Shown in pieces: positions 35,631 through 44,290 of a DNA stretch of 64,000 nt. The notes under the pieces are model-generated. The model saw only the letters and a program-made list of their open reading frames with translations. It made no database searches and was not told the DNA's origin. This stretch comes from Clostridiales bacterium (lineage in GTDB: Bacteria > Bacillota > Clostridia > Clostridiales > Oxobacteraceae): positions 1-64,000 of the forward strand of contig JASEJN010000006.1 of assembly GCA_030016385.1 (NCBI GenBank), given 5' to 3'. Made by a program: the position numbers and the translations under genes. The stretch's first letter is position 1; each line of letters opens with the position of its first letter.

Positions 35631-35984
35631 TTATTTACTCCCTTCCTCTATTGAATATCTTAAAATGCTATATTTTGTATTCAACTGGGTAATCATAGTA
35701 TTATAAAGTATTTCATTCGCCGCCATGTTGGTCATTTCATAGTCGATGTCAACATTGTTTCCATCTTCTCTCATGCTTGTACTACTATCCTTTACAACCT
35801 CCGGCTCCACCGAATCAGTAAGCTCTCCGTCCCCAAGCTTATCTTTTAATATGTCCTCGAATACTACGTCAGATCTCTTAAAGTTCTTTGTATTTATGTT
35901 AGAAATATTATTAGCTATTACTTTTTGTCTTAACGCCGATGCATCCAGTGATTTTTTGATCAAACCATAAGTCAGATCTTCCAT
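35631..35984 (-). CDS. flgB: Proximal rod protein FlgB
   Basis: A 117-residue protein with [20 protein letters not shown] and a C-terminal [17 protein letters not shown] region ([20 protein letters not shown]). It starts the early flagellar gene run flgB-flgC-fliE. A TATAGT box lies about 40 bp upstream without a clear -35. I see no c-di-GMP riboswitch in the leader. Confidence 0.95.
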   Translation of the reverse strand: MEDLTYGLIKKSLDASALRQKVIANNISNINTKNFKRSDVVFEDILKDKLGDGELTDSVEPEVVKDSSTSMREDGNNVDIDYEMTNMAANEILYNTMITQLNTKYSILRYSIEEGSK

Positions 35985-36159
35985 ATCTCCACCTCACATT
36001 CTTTTGCTGTATACTATACGACAAAATAAATGCTAATTCCTGCATAAATGTTAAGATTTATATATTTATGTCATATAATATATTATCATATATTATAACA
36101 TCGAATTTACTATTATTCCATAACTTGTAATAAAAAATTTGTCATTTTTAAAGATTTTT

Positions 36160-36300
36160 TTAATATTATTCAAATATAAAATAAAATCTATATAAAATAT
36201 CGATTGGACTTTGATTCGCAATATGAGTTTATGTTATTTTGAACACTCATTCGCCAGATTCAAGTATATAAATTATTTGAATAATATTATTCAAATATAA
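36160..36300. repeat. Composite palindromic element upstream of flgB (repeat copy B inside)
   Basis: The two outer parts are a degenerate TTTTTTAATATTATTCAAATATAAAA (36160-36180) and the perfect 20-bp palindrome TTTGAATAATATTATTCAAA (36276-36295) followed by TATAA. Between them, 36211-36262 is the dispersed repeat that also stands at 1-53 in the other orientation. The same kind of outer motif encloses a different core at 57038-57239. I read this as a short non-coding mobile element. Apart from it and the fliS terminator, the gene-free stretch 36001-36395 is only A/T-rich sequence. Confidence 0.6.
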
Positions 36301-36339
36301 AAAAAGTACCTTATCAAAGAATAATAAATAAATTTTTGC

Positions 36340-36373
36340 AAAAAAATAACGGTTATGCTTTACATAAACCGTT
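36340..36373 (-). terminator. Terminator behind fliS
   Basis: On the minus strand AACGGTT-ATG-type arms (36348-36357 and 36363-36373) pair around TAAAG, followed by ATTTTTTTG. It ends the flaG-flaG-fliS run before the flgB operon begins. Confidence 0.8.
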
Positions 36374-36395
36374 TTTAACCGATGTTCCCTTAGAA

Positions 36396-36773
36396 TCAAC
36401 GTGCTATCCTCGATGCCTCTTCCCATGTATCCTTAAGCTCCGAAACCATGCTTAATATTTCATCTATAGTGCCTTTATCCTTTTTAATATTAGCCTCCAT
36501 AAGGCTTCTCTTCATATAATCATAAAGCGCATATAGATTCTTTGAAATTTCCATATCCATGTTGAGTGTAGCCATGAGTTCCGAGATGATATTTTCCGTT
36601 TTGCAAATATATTTATTTGTATTTTCTATATTTTTTTCATCTATTGAAATCTTTGCAAGCCTTAAAAATTTAATTGACCCGTCATAGAGCATTATAAGAA
36701 GCTTACCTTTTGATGCTGTAAGCACTTCATTTTGCTGATATAACGTATAAGCATTCGACGGATTGTTCTGCAT
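36396..36773 (-). CDS. fliS: Flagellin export chaperone FliS
   Basis: A 125-residue helical protein with NAYTLYQQNEVLTASKGKLL, the hallmark LIMLYDGSIKFLRLAKISID and a C-terminal MVSELKDTWEEASR. FliS holds flagellin monomers for export. The ribosome site is GGAGGG. A weak sigma-28-like box (TAAA-N14-atCGATga) lies just above a small repeat upstream, but I do not insist on it. Confidence 0.95.
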   Translation of the reverse strand: MQNNPSNAYTLYQQNEVLTASKGKLLIMLYDGSIKFLRLAKISIDEKNIENTNKYICKTENIISELMATLNMDMEISKNLYALYDYMKRSLMEANIKKDKGTIDEILSMVSELKDTWEEASRIAR

Positions 36774-36801
36774 AGGTTTTTCCCTCCTTTCCCTTATTCA
36801 T

Positions 36802-36845
36802 GGATGCATTTTTTATATTTGAAGAATGTTAAACTGTATGCACCC
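36802..36845. repeat. 44-bp minimal copy of the palindromic element
   Basis: GATGCATTTTTTATATTTGA followed by AGAATGTTAAACTGTATGCACCC. One end matches the right end of the 202-bp element at 57038-57239 (ATGCACC next to TTTTTTATATTTGAAGAAT) and the other matches its left end (GGGTGCATACAG). It lies between the flaG-like gene and fliS. Confidence 0.5.
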
Positions 36846-36893
36846 TTTATTCATCGATATGAATTTTATTATTTTAAACGGCAACATTTGCCT

Positions 36894-37250
36894 CTACATC
36901 TTTTCATCTATGAATATGCCTATCATATCATGCATTTTGTTAAACAGCTCCACAACCGCATCTTTTGTATACGTTTTTATAGCTCTTCCATTTTTATCTA
37001 CAGCCGTTACTCCATCTACGCCCAGTTCGAAGGTCACATCGATATCCATAGCTTTTAGAAGAGAATTGAACTTATCCATTTTATTTTTCATCCTCTTATT
37101 TTGGGATTGTCCGCCATTTTCCTTTTTCTGTTTTTTATCCTTTGAAACCCTCGTTTTGTCATATGTATGGACAATCTCCTCGGCCGTCTTCTGCCTCACA
37201 TTATTGACGATTACAGGATCTATTTTATTTAGTACAACAGGCTGTGACAT
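36894..37250 (-). CDS. FlaG-like protein, second copy
   Basis: A 118-residue protein with a Lys/Gln-rich N-terminal half and a C-terminal half MDIDVTFELGVDGVTAVDKN, RAIKTYTKDAVVELFNKMHD, IGIFIDEKM. This copies the layout of FlaG (the neighbour ends in the similar AGILVDERR), but without the VIREIPPE motif. It is 6 bp behind flaG and looks like a diverged duplicate. The role is not known. Confidence 0.6.
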   Translation of the reverse strand: MSQPVVLNKIDPVIVNNVRQKTAEEIVHTYDKTRVSKDKKQKKENGGQSQNKRMKNKMDKFNSLLKAMDIDVTFELGVDGVTAVDKNGRAIKTYTKDAVVELFNKMHDMIGIFIDEKM

Positions 37251-37256
37251 GCGAAA

Positions 37257-37592
37257 TTACCTTCTCTCATCAACCAGTATCCCCGCCATTTCACAAAATT
37301 TGTCGATCATGTCGATTATTTTTTCCGGCGGAATCTCCCTTATTACCTCACCTGTTTCATTATTCAACACTTTAACTACTACAGAATTGGATATCCCGTA
37401 AATCTCAAATTTCAGGCGCGTACTGCCTTTTGAGAGCACTTCATTTGCTATATGGACTGCGAAATTCAAATCATTGCCGCTATTGTCCTTCTCTTTTTTA
37501 TCCACGGTATTTTTACCTTCTGAAATTTTCTTGTAATCAACCTGATTCTCATGAACGGCTATATTTACACCCGTTATATTCAAGATAAACAC
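37257..37592 (-). CDS. flaG: FlaG family protein
   Basis: A 111-residue protein with the FlaG core RLKFEIYGISNSVVVKVLNN, then TGEVIREIPPEKIIDMIDKF. FlaG influences filament length in several bacteria. A sigma-28-type promoter lies 33 bp upstream (37625-37650), so flaG, the FlaG-like gene and fliS probably form a late transcript. Confidence 0.88.
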   Translation of the reverse strand: MFILNITGVNIAVHENQVDYKKISEGKNTVDKKEKDNSGNDLNFAVHIANEVLSKGSTRLKFEIYGISNSVVVKVLNNETGEVIREIPPEKIIDMIDKFCEMAGILVDERR

Positions 37593-37624
37593 CTCTTAAA
37601 AGTTTATAGTTTATTCTTGTTATT

Positions 37625-37650
37625 TTATCGGTATCTCGCGTATATACTTA
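37625..37650 (-). promoter_or_regulatory. Sigma-28-type promoter before flaG
   Basis: On the minus strand TAAG (37647-37650), 15 bp, CCGATAA (37625-37631). The -10 is a full match to the CCGATAA/CCGATAT form and the spacing is right. Confidence 0.7.
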
Positions 37651-37698
37651 AGATTTAATAAACAGATAATTTAAACATTCATTTGATGTTACCTTGAA

Positions 37699-40600
37699 TT
37701 ACTGTAAATTTGGGGCAAATAGATATGTTGTAGTCGCATTAAATCTGTAAATAGCTTTATAACCGAAATTTTTCAGATAAGCATTAATCTTATCAAATTC
37801 CTCGATACTATTCGCTTCTACATAAATTAAAGGATTACACTTTTTTATTATTTTTTCAGCTCCTTCTAAAACTTCCAATTCCATGCCCTCGACATCGACT
37901 TTTATTAGATCAATATTATCATTTTTTCTATATAAGAGATTGTCTAACGAATTGATTTCAATATTACCATAAGGTGTCTTCTTTACTTTGCTCATTCCCA
38001 AATTGTTATTGTCTAATATTATCATTTGTGCCCTGTCGTTTGCTTTGCCTACGCCTAAATTGAACAATTCTACTATATGTTGGATATTGTTTATTCTAAC
38101 ATTCCTCTTTAAAATATCAAATGCAATTTTTTGCGGCTCAAATGAATATACCTTTTTTGCATCACAAACTTTTGAAAAGTATACAGTATGATTTCCAATA
38201 TTTGCCCCCACATCAATAAAGACTTTATTTTGTCCTATTCTTTTCCTTATATCCTCCAACATAGCTGTCTCATAAAAATTTCTTGTGATATAAATTATAT
38301 TTTGAATCCAATCCTTCAAGTAGGGCAAATAAAATTTTATTTCTTTATCTTCATAAGTAAAATTATAAACCGATTTGCTATCATCGCCTGCATCAAATCC
38401 GTAATCATCTGCATCAAATAATTTTCTTATATTCGTCAACTGTTTAACTAAAGAATAATTGTCGATTATAAATCTTCTATATTCGTTAGAATCATATCTA
38501 TTTGAAACAATCATCTCTACTGCTTCATCTATAGTATTCCATATATATCTTTCTTCGTAAATTTTCTTTGCGCCGACGAAATTATGGATAACAGGTTTAA
38601 TACCCTTGCACATTCCCTGCATTACACTTATGTTCTGGGATTCAAGAACGCTCGTGCATAAAATATAGTCCTTATCATCGAGCCATGCATTTATATCATC
38701 CTGCCAGCCTTGATAAAAAACATTATTCTCGATGCCAAATTCTTTCGCCATCTGTTTGAAATAAAGTATATATCTTTCATCTTGAAACTTTCCGGCGATA
38801 TATAATTTGTATCTTCTATCTTTATCATATACTGCCTTAAAAGTATGAAGCAAAAGCATAGGTCCCTTTTTATAGTTTATGTATCCAACATAAGCTATAT
38901 TGAAACCCGGTTTTCTTTTATTGAATGTATATTTATCGATATCTATGCCATTTGGTATTACCAATGTCTTATCTCTATCCAAATTGAATTTTTCAGTAAC
39001 ATAATTTCTTATACCGTCTGAAACAAATATTATTTTATCGACATAATTCCAATTTACGTTCTGAGGATAAGTTGTAAATGCTTCATAGCTGTGCAGCCTG
39101 CAGATAATCTTTTTATCCCTTGCTATAGAGAGTTTACTTGCGTATATTACAAGTTCATCGCACCATTCAAACCAGCATATGTCAGCCCATTCCATGCCTT
39201 CATCGATTTGCTTTAGATTCGTTACGGTAATCTTTCTGGTTTCATATTCCCTTGACAGTTCGTTTATTATATCCCATATGAAACTATCATCACCTTTTGA
39301 GAAGAAGACTATTTTCTTCTTCTCGGGTTTCAATAAATCCTTATGCCCTTTTTCTATATTTTGAATTTCGGCGGCTATTTCACTTTTTATATCATCACCC
39401 TTGCAATTGCTAAGGGCAATCCTGTAATGTTCCAGTGCGCCCTTAAAGTTACCGAGTTTATCATATGCATATGCGAGATTATAGTTCAAATCGAAATCAT
39501 TTTTATGAGACTCAAGTCCGGACATTAAAATCTGTTCAGCCTGCTTAAAATTATTTCCCATAATGGCAATTACAGCTTTGAATGAACAGATTTCAGCATC
39601 GTCCTTAATGATCATCTCATATTCATTTATTAAAACCGAAGCATTATCGACATCGCCATTTTCTATGAAGCCCTTTATCCTGCTCTTGATCTTTTTTCCG
39701 TATTGATTTAATTCATATCCTGCCTTTTCCTTCTCATAATCTTCAACATCGGCTTTATATCCTGGAACAATCTTTCCCAGAAAGAGCTCCATGGGCTTTG
39801 CCATTTCCTTATATTGAGTTACTCCATCCTTTATTAGTTTAAGGCAGCCTACTAAATCATTTTTTTGCAGCCTGTTAAAAGCATCAAGTATACTTCCGAC
39901 AAACGATATTTCTTTTTGCTCCAGTAAGTCCCGCCTTCCGATCTTTATCATGTAAGCACATATGTTTATATATTTATCGAGTATACTTAAGAGCTGCTGC
40001 CTGTCCAATTTAAGATATTCCTTAAGGTTCAGGCTACGGTTAAGAATAAATCCTGCCGCCCTTTTCAAATTTTTCAGCTCTATAATATCCCACTCATCAC
40101 TTGCTTTATATTCGTTCAGCATCGGAAGTGTCGATTCGATGATCATATTTCCGGTTATATAATCTGCTTCGCCTATATCATATTTGTCGATAAAATGCAA
40201 CATCCTGTGGGGATCCTGCTTTATTCCTCCTCCAGCCCTTACCCTGAACAAATCTATATAGTCATCGTCGATATCGGACTTTGCAAAAGCTATCGTACAT
40301 TTTCTCTGCTCTTCTTCCGGACATTTAAATAAGCCCTGCTCTAAATAATATTTGAAGGCATCCCTAATTTTATTTTGGCTGCCTTTTCGGATTCTGTTTC
40401 CATAAAGGCTTACGAGATAATCATACCTTTGCAGTTGCAGACAGCTCTCGACTATCTCGCGAAGATTTATCTTCAACGCTTCATCATCAAAGCTGCCTGC
40501 CATATTCACGCATTCTCTATAATTTTTCATAAGAAAATATGACATCATGCATGTGTTGAATATATCATTTTTTGACCCCAAGCTGTAAAACAGATATCTG

Positions 40601-42846
40601 TCATCATTCGATATACTATGGCTTGAAAATTCATCTAAAAGATTTAAATATTGCCTGGAAACTTTGATGCATTCATCATAATTTTCTTTTATGAATAGCG
40701 CTTTTGCCTTAAAATATATGCAATCTATAAAATCAGGCTGCAATTCCAATACATAATCGCAGATTTCGATTGCCCTGCCATGCAGGGAATTGTTAAAATA
40801 TACAAGCGCCGCATTGCTGTAATACATAAGATTTATATCTTTTTTATCGGCATTCTCAAGAAGCTTTAAATATATCTCCACCTGCTCGAGAGCTTCCTTA
40901 TTGTCGCCGTGCATCGAATAGCTTACACTTAGCTGAAACCTGTAGTATATATTCTGCGGATTACCTTTAAGCTCCCTTTTCAACAGTGAAGATGTCCTTT
41001 TGAATTTTTTATCTTTTATATCCGGTGTCATTATATATCCATAATGCAGCAGCGTAACATCAAGATTTTTTAGCGGTAATTTTGAGACAGGCTGATTATG
41101 CACACTGCCTGCATAATAAAATGAGCCGTCATTCTTGAATATAGCTTTTCTTACAAGCATTGAAAAAATTTTATGTTCTTTATCCGAGAAATTTTTCTCC
41201 TTGAATGTATATGTACTGTACTGATTATATCCGTCACCATTAAAAAGCTCAATTAACTTTTTAATTGAGTCTTTCTCCAGTTCCTCATCCGCATCAAGTA
41301 TTAATATGTACTCACCGTTTGCCAGAGATATGCTGTAGTTCCTCGCCTCGGAGAAACTGTTCTGCCATGGGTGGATATATATTTTATCCGTATATTTTTT
41401 CGCTATCTCAATAGTTTTATCCTTCGAACCCGTATCCACAAAAATAAGCTCGGCTGTTTTACTATCCAGCAAGGGTTTTATACTGGACAAGCACCCTCCA
41501 AGGTATTTCTGTTCGTCTTTTGCGATCATGCATATACTGAGTCTATAAGGATACTTTTTATTCTCGAGCCTTATCCTCTGTATATAATATTCAACAGCTC
41601 TTGCCATAAGAGGATATTTAACCGATGCAGCTTTCAATAAACTTATGCCCTCTTCGGTTTTACCATTGTTAAGCATGCTTATGGACTTATCGACATCTAT
41701 CAGAAACAAAGTCTCGTTATCGGGGGGCAAAACCTTACCTTTTCGTGCCGCATTGTTCAATAAATAAAAGCCATAATTGGTATAGTCGATAAACATCTGC
41801 ACAAGCTTTTGCTTCTTTTCGATATCATAAGATTTATCTGACATAAACCCTATATATATCTTTATGATATTTATATAATCTGCAATATGTATATTGTTTT
41901 TTCTGCTTATTTCCTTCTTTAAGTCTATGGAAATCATATAATTATATATATATAAATAGAAATTATTTTCATATTCAAGCAGGTACTTAAAACAATCCGC
42001 CAGTAGTTCGGCACCCATCGCCTGTATTATTTCCGTTGCAATTTCACCACTTCTTAATATATCCATTAAAAAATAGCCGAAGTACGTTTCATCATCTTCC
42101 AATTCAGCACTGTTCAATATATCGATAATCTTATCTTTGTATCCTTCCAATCTTTCTCTGTACAACTTTTTTACAGTCAGATATTTACTGTAATTTGCAA
42201 AATTGATATTTTTAAATTTGTTCTCAAGGATTGTATCCGTATTGCAGTCCGCTGTACTTTTATATTTTTCAAGGTTTTCAAAAAATTTTAGTTTGAATTT
42301 CCTGCTCTTATTTGAGACAAAATTTTGGTACCACAAAAAAAGCTCATCATATTTTCCACTGTCAGCTATACTGGATAGATTATATCCGATGGAATCTATA
42401 TCAGGATTTATAAGAGAGGTATCTTCAATTACCGCCTTTAATTTTACTGTATCTTCTGAAGTTTTACTGGACACGATTGTCTTTTCATCCATATAATATT
42501 CTGTCTTTTTACTGTTTATATATCTTTTTATAGTGCATAAAATGCTGCATCCGACATTTTTAAGAATACCTTTTATTTCATTGGAAACATCTATGGTTAA
42601 TTCCATCCCTTTTTCGATAATCATTGCCATATCGCTGTCGCACAATGAAAGGCAGAAATTATTAAAATCTTTATCTTTCCCCGAATAGCCGATGATATCA
42701 TGCTTATATTCCGTATCGATGCCGGCATCTTTATCGCTGCATATAAAAATATCGGACTTACCATCCTCGATAAGCGGTTTTATGTCCTGCAGACAATTAT
42801 TTATTTTATCCGCGTCTTTTCTTACAAATATACTTAAACCTTTCAT
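37699..42846 (-). CDS. Giant glycosyltransferase 2 / TPR / glycosyltransferase 4 / FkbM methyltransferase
   Basis: One frame of 1715 residues lies directly behind flagellin. Residues 1-100 look like a worn GT2 domain (SIFVRKDADKINNCLQ). A full GT2 domain spans about 435-610 (SICMIAKDEQKYLGGCLSSI, DTGSKDKT, metal motif LDADEEL at 517-523). TPR-like helices follow at about 630-770 and 1100-1170. A GT4 domain covers about 1176-1480 (IPNGID, AYVGYINYKKGP), where the usual E-x7-E is E-x7-Q (Glu1402, Gln1410). An FkbM methyltransferase ends it (DVGANIGN 1545-1552, KVDVEGMELEVLEGAE). It very likely builds and methylates a glycan on flagellin; this is inferred from place and domains. The ribosome site is AAGGAG. 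Confidence 0.85.
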   Translation of the reverse strand: MKGLSIFVRKDADKINNCLQDIKPLIEDGKSDIFICSDKDAGIDTEYKHDIIGYSGKDKDFNNFCLSLCDSDMAMIIEKGMELTIDVSNEIKGILKNVGCSILCTIKRYINSKKTEYYMDEKTIVSSKTSEDTVKLKAVIEDTSLINPDIDSIGYNLSSIADSGKYDELFLWYQNFVSNKSRKFKLKFFENLEKYKSTADCNTDTILENKFKNINFANYSKYLTVKKLYRERLEGYKDKIIDILNSAELEDDETYFGYFLMDILRSGEIATEIIQAMGAELLADCFKYLLEYENNFYLYIYNYMISIDLKKEISRKNNIHIADYINIIKIYIGFMSDKSYDIEKKQKLVQMFIDYTNYGFYLLNNAARKGKVLPPDNETLFLIDVDKSISMLNNGKTEEGISLLKAASVKYPLMARAVEYYIQRIRLENKKYPYRLSICMIAKDEQKYLGGCLSSIKPLLDSKTAELIFVDTGSKDKTIEIAKKYTDKIYIHPWQNSFSEARNYSISLANGEYILILDADEELEKDSIKKLIELFNGDGYNQYSTYTFKEKNFSDKEHKIFSMLVRKAIFKNDGSFYYAGSVHNQPVSKLPLKNLDVTLLHYGYIMTPDIKDKKFKRTSSLLKRELKGNPQNIYYRFQLSVSYSMHGDNKEALEQVEIYLKLLENADKKDINLMYYSNAALVYFNNSLHGRAIEICDYVLELQPDFIDCIYFKAKALFIKENYDECIKVSRQYLNLLDEFSSHSISNDDRYLFYSLGSKNDIFNTCMMSYFLMKNYRECVNMAGSFDDEALKINLREIVESCLQLQRYDYLVSLYGNRIRKGSQNKIRDAFKYYLEQGLFKCPEEEQRKCTIAFAKSDIDDDYIDLFRVRAGGGIKQDPHRMLHFIDKYDIGEADYITGNMIIESTLPMLNEYKASDEWDIIELKNLKRAAGFILNRSLNLKEYLKLDRQQLLSILDKYINICAYMIKIGRRDLLEQKEISFVGSILDAFNRLQKNDLVGCLKLIKDGVTQYKEMAKPMELFLGKIVPGYKADVEDYEKEKAGYELNQYGKKIKSRIKGFIENGDVDNASVLINEYEMIIKDDAEICSFKAVIAIMGNNFKQAEQILMSGLESHKNDFDLNYNLAYAYDKLGNFKGALEHYRIALSNCKGDDIKSEIAAEIQNIEKGHKDLLKPEKKKIVFFSKGDDSFIWDIINELSREYETRKITVTNLKQIDEGMEWADICWFEWCDELVIYASKLSIARDKKIICRLHSYEAFTTYPQNVNWNYVDKIIFVSDGIRNYVTEKFNLDRDKTLVIPNGIDIDKYTFNKRKPGFNIAYVGYINYKKGPMLLLHTFKAVYDKDRRYKLYIAGKFQDERYILYFKQMAKEFGIENNVFYQGWQDDINAWLDDKDYILCTSVLESQNISVMQGMCKGIKPVIHNFVGAKKIYEERYIWNTIDEAVEMIVSNRYDSNEYRRFIIDNYSLVKQLTNIRKLFDADDYGFDAGDDSKSVYNFTYEDKEIKFYLPYLKDWIQNIIYITRNFYETAMLEDIRKRIGQNKVFIDVGANIGNHTVYFSKVCDAKKVYSFEPQKIAFDILKRNVRINNIQHIVELFNLGVGKANDRAQMIILDNNNLGMSKVKKTPYGNIEINSLDNLLYRKNDNIDLIKVDVEGMELEVLEGAEKIIKKCNPLIYVEANSIEEFDKINAYLKNFGYKAIYRFNATTTYLFAPNLQ

Positions 42847-42878
42847 AGCATACTCCTTTTTAAATCATCCTGAAATTA

Positions 42879-42903
42879 TAAAAAAGGGAGGCCAAGCCTC
42901 CCT
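42879..42903 (-). terminator. Terminator behind flagellin
   Basis: On the minus strand AGGGAGGC-TTG-GCCTCCCT followed by TTTTTTAT. It comes 17 bp after the flagellin stop and 33 bp before the giant glycosyltransferase start, so the latter would depend on read-through or a promoter I cannot see. Confidence 0.9.
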
Positions 42904-42919
42904 AAAACTGGAACAATGA

Positions 42920-43825
42920 TTATCTTAAAAGACTCAGTACCTGCTGTGGCTGTTGATTTGCCTGGGCAAGCATTGCCTGAGCGGCCTGTGCCAGTATGTT
43001 GTTCTTTGAATATGTAACCATCTCGTTTGCCATGTCTACGTCTCTTATCCTTGATTCTGCAGCTGTAAGGTTTTCGGATGAAGTACCAAGGTTTGCTATT
43101 GTATGCTCCAACCTGTTCTGATATGCGCCGAGCTTTGCTCTTTCGCTTGACACTGTATCGATTGCCGCACTTATAACTGAAACCGCATTTCCGGCAACAG
43201 TTGCATTGCCTACTGAGAGTGCATATTCAGTTCCGGCCGTAACATCTGTCAATGCATCGGTTGTGGCTGATGCAAAATTTGCGCCTGAAGCTGCTGATAT
43301 ACCTAAAGCAACAGATCTCATATCTCCAAAGTCTGCTTTAAATGTCTGTCCTTCATTAGCGCCTATCTGGAATACAAATGTCTTTGTATCTCCGGATGTA
43401 ACTGCGCTGCCGCCGTTTATCAGGTTTTGCGTATTGAACTGTGTGGTATTTCCAATCCTTGTAATCTCGGATGTAAGCTGATTTATTTCCTTCTGTATCT
43501 GTCCCCTGTCGGCTGGAGTATTAGTATCGTTGCCGGCCTGTACAGCTAATTCCCTCATCCTTTGAAGTATGGATTGTGTTTCATTTAATGCACCTTCGGC
43601 AGTCTGGATAAGTGAAATACCATCTTGAGCATTTCTTGAAGCTGTGTCAAGTCCATTTATCTGCGCTCTCATCTTTTCTGAAATCGAAAGTCCTGCAGCA
43701 TCGTCGCCAGCCCTGTTGATCCTTAAACCTGAGCTCAACTTCTCCATTGACTTTCCTGCTGCATTAACATTAACAAGCATGTTCCTGTGAGCATTCAGTG
43801 CATTTAAATTATGGTTGATAATCAT
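42920..43825 (-). CDS. hag: Flagellin
   Basis: A 301-residue flagellin. The N-terminal D0/D1 part begins MIINHNLNALNAHRNMLVNV and includes SGLRINRAGDDAAGLSISEK; the C-terminal part has RIRDVDMANEMVTYSKNNIL and ends QPQQVLSLLR. The middle (about 140-215) is short and rich in Ser, Thr and Ala, suitable for O-glycosylation. It has a GGGAGG ribosome site, a sigma-28-type promoter 93 bp upstream and a strong terminator behind. FliW and CsrA genes, often next to flagellin in Firmicutes, are not in this window. Confidence 0.97.
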   Translation of the reverse strand: MIINHNLNALNAHRNMLVNVNAAGKSMEKLSSGLRINRAGDDAAGLSISEKMRAQINGLDTASRNAQDGISLIQTAEGALNETQSILQRMRELAVQAGNDTNTPADRGQIQKEINQLTSEITRIGNTTQFNTQNLINGGSAVTSGDTKTFVFQIGANEGQTFKADFGDMRSVALGISAASGANFASATTDALTDVTAGTEYALSVGNATVAGNAVSVISAAIDTVSSERAKLGAYQNRLEHTIANLGTSSENLTAAESRIRDVDMANEMVTYSKNNILAQAAQAMLAQANQQPQQVLSLLR

Positions 43826-43883
43826 AATATTTTCCTCCCTGTGAATAATATACGGGTCTTTATGCCCGATTTTTGGATTTTAC

Positions 43884-43944
43884 CTAACGCGTTAGTTTAA
43901 TTTCTAGTACACTATTAATATCGCTCTGTTTTTACAATACTTTA
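43884..43944 (-). promoter_or_regulatory. Sigma-28-type flagellin promoter and leader palindrome
   Basis: TAAA (43941-43944), 15 bp, AGCGATAT (43918-43925) on the minus strand match the sigma-28 form except for the first -10 bases. The transcript would start near 43910. The leader then contains the perfect 12-bp palindrome CTAACGCGTTAG (43884-43895) and a small CGGG/CCCG hairpin (about 43853-43868) before the ribosome site. Confidence 0.65.
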
Positions 43945-44277
43945 TACCCTTCTGCTTAAAAATATCGATTTTGAAAGTATTTTGTTATAGGAACTGCTTA
44001 TCCTGTAACTATTTGAAATATTATCTATCTTTTCTTTTACCTGTTCCCTTTTTAAAGAGAGCTTCTCGCTCAATTTCTTCTCAAGCTCTAAAAGCTTCAT
44101 CTGGATGCAGATATCCTTGAATAATTTCCTATCAAACCTGCTCTCGCTTATTCTGTTTATCAATTCCTGTCTTTTGGCCAAAAGCATATTGATTTTTTCA
44201 AAATCATCGCTGTCCGCCGCCTCTATCAATTCACCGGTGATATGCTGAAAATTTATAAGCTCAGATCTTATATCCAT
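43942..44277 (-). CDS. fliT: FliT-like flagellar chaperone
   Basis: A 111-residue all-helical charged protein, beginning MDIRSELINFQHITGELIEA and with NMLLAKRQELINRI, lying between fliD and flagellin. This place and form are those of FliT, the FliD chaperone in Firmicutes. Sequence conservation is low, so the name is based on context. Confidence 0.65.
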   Translation of the reverse strand: MDIRSELINFQHITGELIEAADSDDFEKINMLLAKRQELINRISESRFDRKLFKDICIQMKLLELEKKLSEKLSLKREQVKEKIDNISNSYRISSSYNKILSKSIFLSRRV

Positions 44278-44290
44278 TCATGCCACCCGC

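Noticed and set aside
36001..36395. A c-di-GMP (GEMM) riboswitch before flgB
   Set aside because: Expected from other clostridial flagellar operons, but none of the conserved GEMM core sequences is present; only repeats and A/T-rich DNA are seen.
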